DNA of 64,000 bases from Polydactylus sextarius (lineage: Eukaryota > Chordata > Actinopteri > Polynemidae), in assembly GCA_016801845.1 (NCBI GenBank), contig CM028931.1:24145802-24209801 (forward strand), read 5' to 3'. Shown here one piece after another: positions 59,571 to 64,000 of this stretch; the stretch's first letter is position 1, and the number at the start of each line of letters is the position of its first letter. A model generated the notes under the pieces. That model had not been told where the DNA came from. It saw only the letters and a program-made list of their open reading frames with translations, and made no database searches. The position numbers and the translations under genes were made by a program.

Positions 59571-59793
59571 TGTTCAGCAGTCGGTCAGCCAGCTCCTCCT
59601 GCTTCATCCTCCTCAGGAAGTTCACTGTGATCTTCATTAATGACTCTCTGCTCCTCCTCTGCTCTTCATCCTCACCATCCACCACCTCATCCTCACTCTC
59701 ACTCTCTGAGCATTCTGGGTAATCTGGATTTAGAATCTTCTGGATCTTCTTCAGCTCGTTCTTCACAAAGGTGACCATGTGGTCCTCAAGCAG
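59571..59793 (-). pseudogene. Copy B helical N-terminal exon
   Basis: Counterpart of copy A 41119-41320, with 21 extra nt encoding an acidic insert (VVDGED type) after the ESESEDE run. The phase is unchanged. Contains FVKNELKKIQ and FLRRMKQEELADRL. Confidence 0.9.
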
Positions 59794-60149
59794 CTGGAAC
59801 AAAAGACCATATGAATGACACAATCAAACTAAAACCATGGAGCCAAACATCAGATCCATGTTGGACAGACTGACAGTCCACTGGTGTAAAAAGTGCAGCA
59901 TGAACATGATTGTCAACAGAACAGATGTAATAGTGTTTTGTTATACATGTACAGACCATAAATATGGAGTCCAGTTGTGTTTGATGCTGCTGGGCAGACT
60001 GAGCACTGGGAACCTTGGGGCTCTCCTGGTCCACACTGTGGAGAAATCAAGAAGAATGAGTTGACATGACGTCTGTCCACACAGAGACAGACACAAGGTG
60101 AAAGTCCATGAAGTGATGTTAGATGTGAACAGTGAATCAGATGACTACC

Positions 60150-62458
60150 TGTAGTGGTAAAGGTTTGTTAGTCTTGCTGATCCAAATGAGAATCAACAGC
60201 TCAGTCTGCAGCTTTAAGTTCAGTGTTTGTTCTGTGACAGCTGCAGTTTTAATAAATATTTCAACAAATTTGATCAAAGTGTGCAGAGGAGGCTGCTTTA
60301 ATCGTTGAGACCCTTTGCCATTTAATGTGCCCTGTTGAGAGGGCCTATTGAATTTTAAGAATTAGAGTAAATATGAACATTTCTTAACAATATTTGAATT
60401 CATAATTTATGAAATAATAATTCATATGTAAATATAAAATACCTTGCTGTGTCAGTATAGATAGATGTCAGTTACAGATGTGAATTTTCACCTGTGTGCA
60501 TGAGATTCACTGGTGACAGTGATGGAAGAGATGGTGAAGAGCATGGTGAGGTCACTTTACTGGGGACTGATGTTGAAAATAAACAATTTAAGGTTGATCT
60601 AATTTCATAGTGTCATTTCTTTGAAGGATACATTTACAGTGTATTTTAAACAAACGTAATTTTGAAATGACAAGTAACCTTATTATCACTCATTTCCATG
60701 TTTTATTTTGAGCATATAGTATGTCATACTGTATGCTCAAAATCAAACATGGAACATTACATTATACTATATCAATACTGAGTATGGATATATGGTCCCA
60801 AAGTGAAACACAAGTAGTTAAGAGTGAGGGGGTGTGTTATCTGTCTGATTGTTTCTTCCCAACAAGTGACATAGAATATTTTATTTAATTTTTTTTTTAG
60901 TTTATGTATTTTTAATAGGGACAGTGTACAATAAGAACATTAGCCTTGTGTAAAACAAGGAAAGATACATTGTACCAGGTTACAGCAGAATTATGCTACT
61001 TTCTACCTGTAGTCCCTTGGCAGGTAGGTGTTATGAACATAAAATATACAAAAAAAATGTACATGAGATGACCAAAAGCCAATATAGTTAAAACATAGCC
61101 TACTAATTCATTTACAGGATACATTTTGTAAAGGAATAATTCCACCAGCAAGGTAAGAGAATGACAACCACATATAACACACAGACACATGCTATATTAT
61201 AAATTAAGCCCTAATGTGCAAAGATGTGCTAACTAATGCAACATTTGTTTTAATCCAACCCCATATTCACTTTTAATACATTCCCCACCACCCACCACCC
61301 CAACACACTCACACACACACACATACACACACGCATACTGAATAATGGAAAAAGTTAGAAATCCCCCCACTATTCATACACAAACACACAAGCACACTGA
61401 AATAGAGCAAAAACTGCAGTATAATAAGTTAAATTCCCCCCACTCCCCATAATAGACACACACACACAAACACACACAGTCACGCTACCTCATGCCACAG
61501 GTATGATAATAGCCTTAAATAGACATTAAATAGACATAAAATTTTCTGTCTATCTATGTGTGCAAATTAGCATTAATAGGATCCATTTATTTGTTAAATG
61601 TGAGAAGGATTTGAAATTTGTGCATGATATTAATTCTGTTGGGACATTATTCCACTAATTTACAGCCACAAAAGAAAAGGATGATTTTCCAAATGTAGTT
61701 TTACATCGTGGGATACTGCATTCTCCCCTAAAGACTGACCTAGTTGTACATGTTACCGTCTCAGAGCACAGAGAAATTAGTTTTTTCAGTGGTGGGGGAG
61801 CAGCATTATGTATGATTTTAAAAATTAGGCAAAGGTTTGCATGCTTAATTAGTGCTTAATTATGCATGCTTAATTAATCAATATATTACATTATTTGTTA
61901 TAAGTACAAGACAGTGGTGATGCAGACATTTTTTCCTGTCATGAATCTTAATGGCACTTTTGTATAGTGAGTTGAGGGGTCTTAAGCCTGTTTTACAAGC
62001 CTGTGACCAACTAGTGATGCAATATAAAATATAGAATATAAGCTGCTATCCAGTGAATATCAGAATATCTGTCAAATATCCAACCTGAAACTAATTTCAT
62101 CACAGTGGATAGGACGGTCAATCAGTGACAGTTATAAAAGCTGTTAACAGTCCACTCTACAAACACCTGGCAGGAAGATGAAGAAGACCTCAGAAATATA
62201 GAAAAAGAGAAAACAACCGATGCAAAACGAGTGATTGGCTACTCACTGTTCATACTAACTTGTATGTTCTAGTTGTTCTATTTATAAACCAGAGACACCA
62301 TATGAAGATAAAACTGTTCTTAAAAATAGAATCTCCACTGTCAGATAGGAAATAGAAAAGTTAAACATCTAGAAATAAGAGGAAAGCTGAGCATATAAAT
62401 ACAGTACATTAAATAGTTGGAATAAATAATCAAAGTCTTATTGTCAGTTACAACTTAC
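60150..62458. other. Intron of copy B with LINE relic and CA-rich tract
   Basis: Carries the LINE C-terminal relic in two parts (60885-61140, 61620-62050), split by CA-rich sequence (tracts around 61308-61330 and 61455-61480). The part at 60150-60885 has no counterpart in A's intron. No exon is seen. Confidence 0.6.
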
Positions 62459-62563
62459 ATCTGATCAGATGATGGACAATGTTCTTTAAATTTGATGTAA
62501 TGGTCCTTCGACATGTCACTCTTCATGGACACACAGCTGGGTTCTGGTTCTTCCACTTTCCTC
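62459..62563 (-). pseudogene. Copy B N-terminal exon, version 2
   Basis: A 105-nt phase-2/2 exon: RKVEEPEPSCVSMKSDMSK...YIKFKEHCPSSDQ. This repeated ~35-residue peptide is typical of fish NLR N termini. Confidence 0.85.
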
Positions 62564-63606
62564 CTGAAAGACACAGATTATAATCTGCTCTGTGACCAGA
62601 ACAAACCAGAGTCACTGCTGGTTTGTCCTGGCGTCCAGAATACGATCCTGGTGTTTTTATTCCAGAGTGGATTAATGTGAAAACACAAACATATAGCCAC
62701 TACTGGTGATGACAGGTCCAAGCACCTCTGCTTCCCTGGGGGCACGATGCTCCCTCACAATATAAATTAAGATATATGCATTCATATACTTATATAGGAC
62801 TGACTAGGTTATCCAATACAATAATACAACAATGATATCCAACACAGGTAAAAACAACAAACAAAAAAACCCATTCCTCTTATTGCCAGTTGGTGGCACT
62901 ATGCCAGACAGGTATATAGGTTGTGGGATGGCATCAGAATTGTAGTATCTAACAACCTGTCAAGGAGGAGTATGTCAAAATTGAACATGTATTCAAAGCA
63001 AACAATCCTAAATACCTCACTTCCTCTTGGTCATGGCTAATGGAATGCAGTATGGAAGTTGTTTGTTTTGGGGAGCCCAACACACCTACCTAATTTGGTG
63101 TGTATAGTTGACACTATATGCAATTTCCTGGACTCAATGACACAAGGGGGCACTATGGAGTCCCTGGGCCACACCTGGAGCCAACACTGTCCCTGAGAGC
63201 TTTGCTTTAGTGCTGATATTGGCAGTTATTACATTTTTAATCTTGCTCTCTGTTTAACCAGCTGATAATTGTTAACCAGCCATAATAAAAAAAGTTATTA
63301 CATCATTGGATCAAAAATTTTATTACATTCCTGTTACAAAGTCCATGAAGTGATGTTAGATGTGAATAGTGAATCAGATGACTCCCTGTGGTGGTAAAGG
63401 TTTATTAGTCCTGCTGATCCCACTGAGAATCAACAGCTCAGTCTGCAGCTGTTTGTAGCTTTAAGTTCAGCGTTTGTTCTATGACGGCTGCAGTTTTACC
63501 TCCACCTTCCAGTGAGGACGTTCACCACCCAGAGAAATACTTTGATTTTACAACAAATTAGTTTTGTTCTAGAAGAACTTTAGTCTTATTGTCAGTTACA
63601 ACTTAC
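62564..63606. other. Intron between the two N-terminal exons of copy B
   Basis: Noncoding. The right part (about 63340-63600) repeats sequence found at about 60100-60250, evidence of a local duplication that also copied the exon. Confidence 0.5.
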
Positions 63607-63711
63607 ATCTGATCAGATGATGGACAATGTTCTTTAAAATGGAGGGGAATGTCCTTTGACCTGTCACTCTTCATGGACACACAGCTGGATTCTGGTTCTT
63701 CCACTTTCCTC
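63607..63711 (-). pseudogene. Copy B N-terminal exon, version 1
   Basis: A 105-nt phase-2/2 exon: RKVEEPESSCVSMKSDRSKD...LHFKEHCPSSDQ. Sequence beyond it (63726-63965) matches the intron upstream of the single such exon in copy A, so this one sits in the ancestral position. Confidence 0.85.
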
Positions 63712-64000
63712 CTGAAAGACACAGATTATAATCTGCTCTGTGACCAGAACAAACCAGTTTCACTGTTGTTTTGTTCTGAACTATAAGATAAGTGTGTTTT
63801 TCTGAAGAAACAACATGTTTCATTAAGTTCAGAGTGGATCAATGTGAAAACAACACAAGATAATAAAACCATCAGAGCTGCTTTATGTGTGTGTTGACTC
63901 TCAGCAGTGATATGATACCATGAAAAAGTGTAAGTGAAGAAGATTAATGTTGTAAATAAATTCATTTAATAAACACGTGGATAAACAGCTGTTTAAACAA

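Larger units (their letters stand above)
50442..64000 (-). pseudogene. NLRC3-like NLR, copy B, frameshifted and open at window edge
   Basis: Same gene type as copy A. Exons: 63607-63711 and 62459-62563 (two versions of the N-terminal exon), 59957-60035, 59571-59793, 57674-59476 (FISNA-NACHT), 57386-57559, 56556-56729, 55773-55946, 55230-55403 (four LRR), 51159-51205, 50442-50999 (PRY-SPRY). The ATG exon lies beyond the window. Two one-base indels relative to A break the frame: C5 to C4 at 58849-58852 in NACHT (stop about 12 codons later) and A5 to A6 at 50796-50801 in SPRY. All splice sites I checked are GT-AG. Both indels are in homopolymers, so sequencing error remains possible and the copy may be functional. 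Confidence 0.75.

Overview
The window looks like nuclear DNA of a ray-finned (teleost) fish. The evidence is a spliced vertebrate cyclin D gene, two tandem copies of the fish-expanded NLR family (FISNA-NACHT-LRR-B30.2, 'NLRC3-like'), and a dense load of LINE, tRNA-SINE, hAT and Tc1-like MITE and retroviral relics, with microsatellites. I cannot name the species. All genes I can support lie on the minus strand.

Region 1 (1-11.3 kb). A complete five-exon cyclin D1 gene (ccnd1, 5985-9666) whose spliced frame gives 295 codons plus stop. Its intron 3 holds a tandem array of a ~160-bp repeat that also forms the arms of a foldback element at 0.65-1.75 kb. Downstream (0-5.9 kb) are a long GATA microsatellite, a textbook hAT MITE with an 8-bp target duplication, a TA-flanked MITE and a pair of 70-bp inverted repeats. 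Upstream (9.7-10.6 kb) are CRE-like sites in a CpG-containing stretch.

Region 2 (11.3-30.3 kb). No protein-coding gene was recognised. It contains SINE and LINE fragments (including two reverse-transcriptase relics at 27.9-29.1 kb), a GCTAACT-type minisatellite, simple repeats and a ~1.03-kb repeat at 26.4 kb that recurs in the NLR cluster.

Region 3 (30.3-64 kb). A large, recent tandem duplication. Copy A (34485-43201) is an intact nine-exon NLR, 1089 residues after splicing, with only two LRR exons. Copy B (50442 to beyond the window edge) has four LRR exons and a duplicated N-terminal exon, but carries one-base indels in homopolymers in both the NACHT and the SPRY exon, so as written it is a pseudogene. 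Each copy has the same accessory parts: a retroviral integrase relic downstream of the SPRY exon, inverted-repeat arms around the last two exons, a 451-bp solo LTR with a 5-bp target duplication in the last long intron, and a LINE C-terminal relic in an N-terminal intron. The SPRY exons differ mainly by amino-acid-changing substitutions while adjacent intron sequence is nearly identical, the most interesting signal here.

How the genes work together: ccnd1 (cell-cycle entry) and the NLRs (presumed intracellular immune sensors) are neighbours only; nothing shows a shared function.
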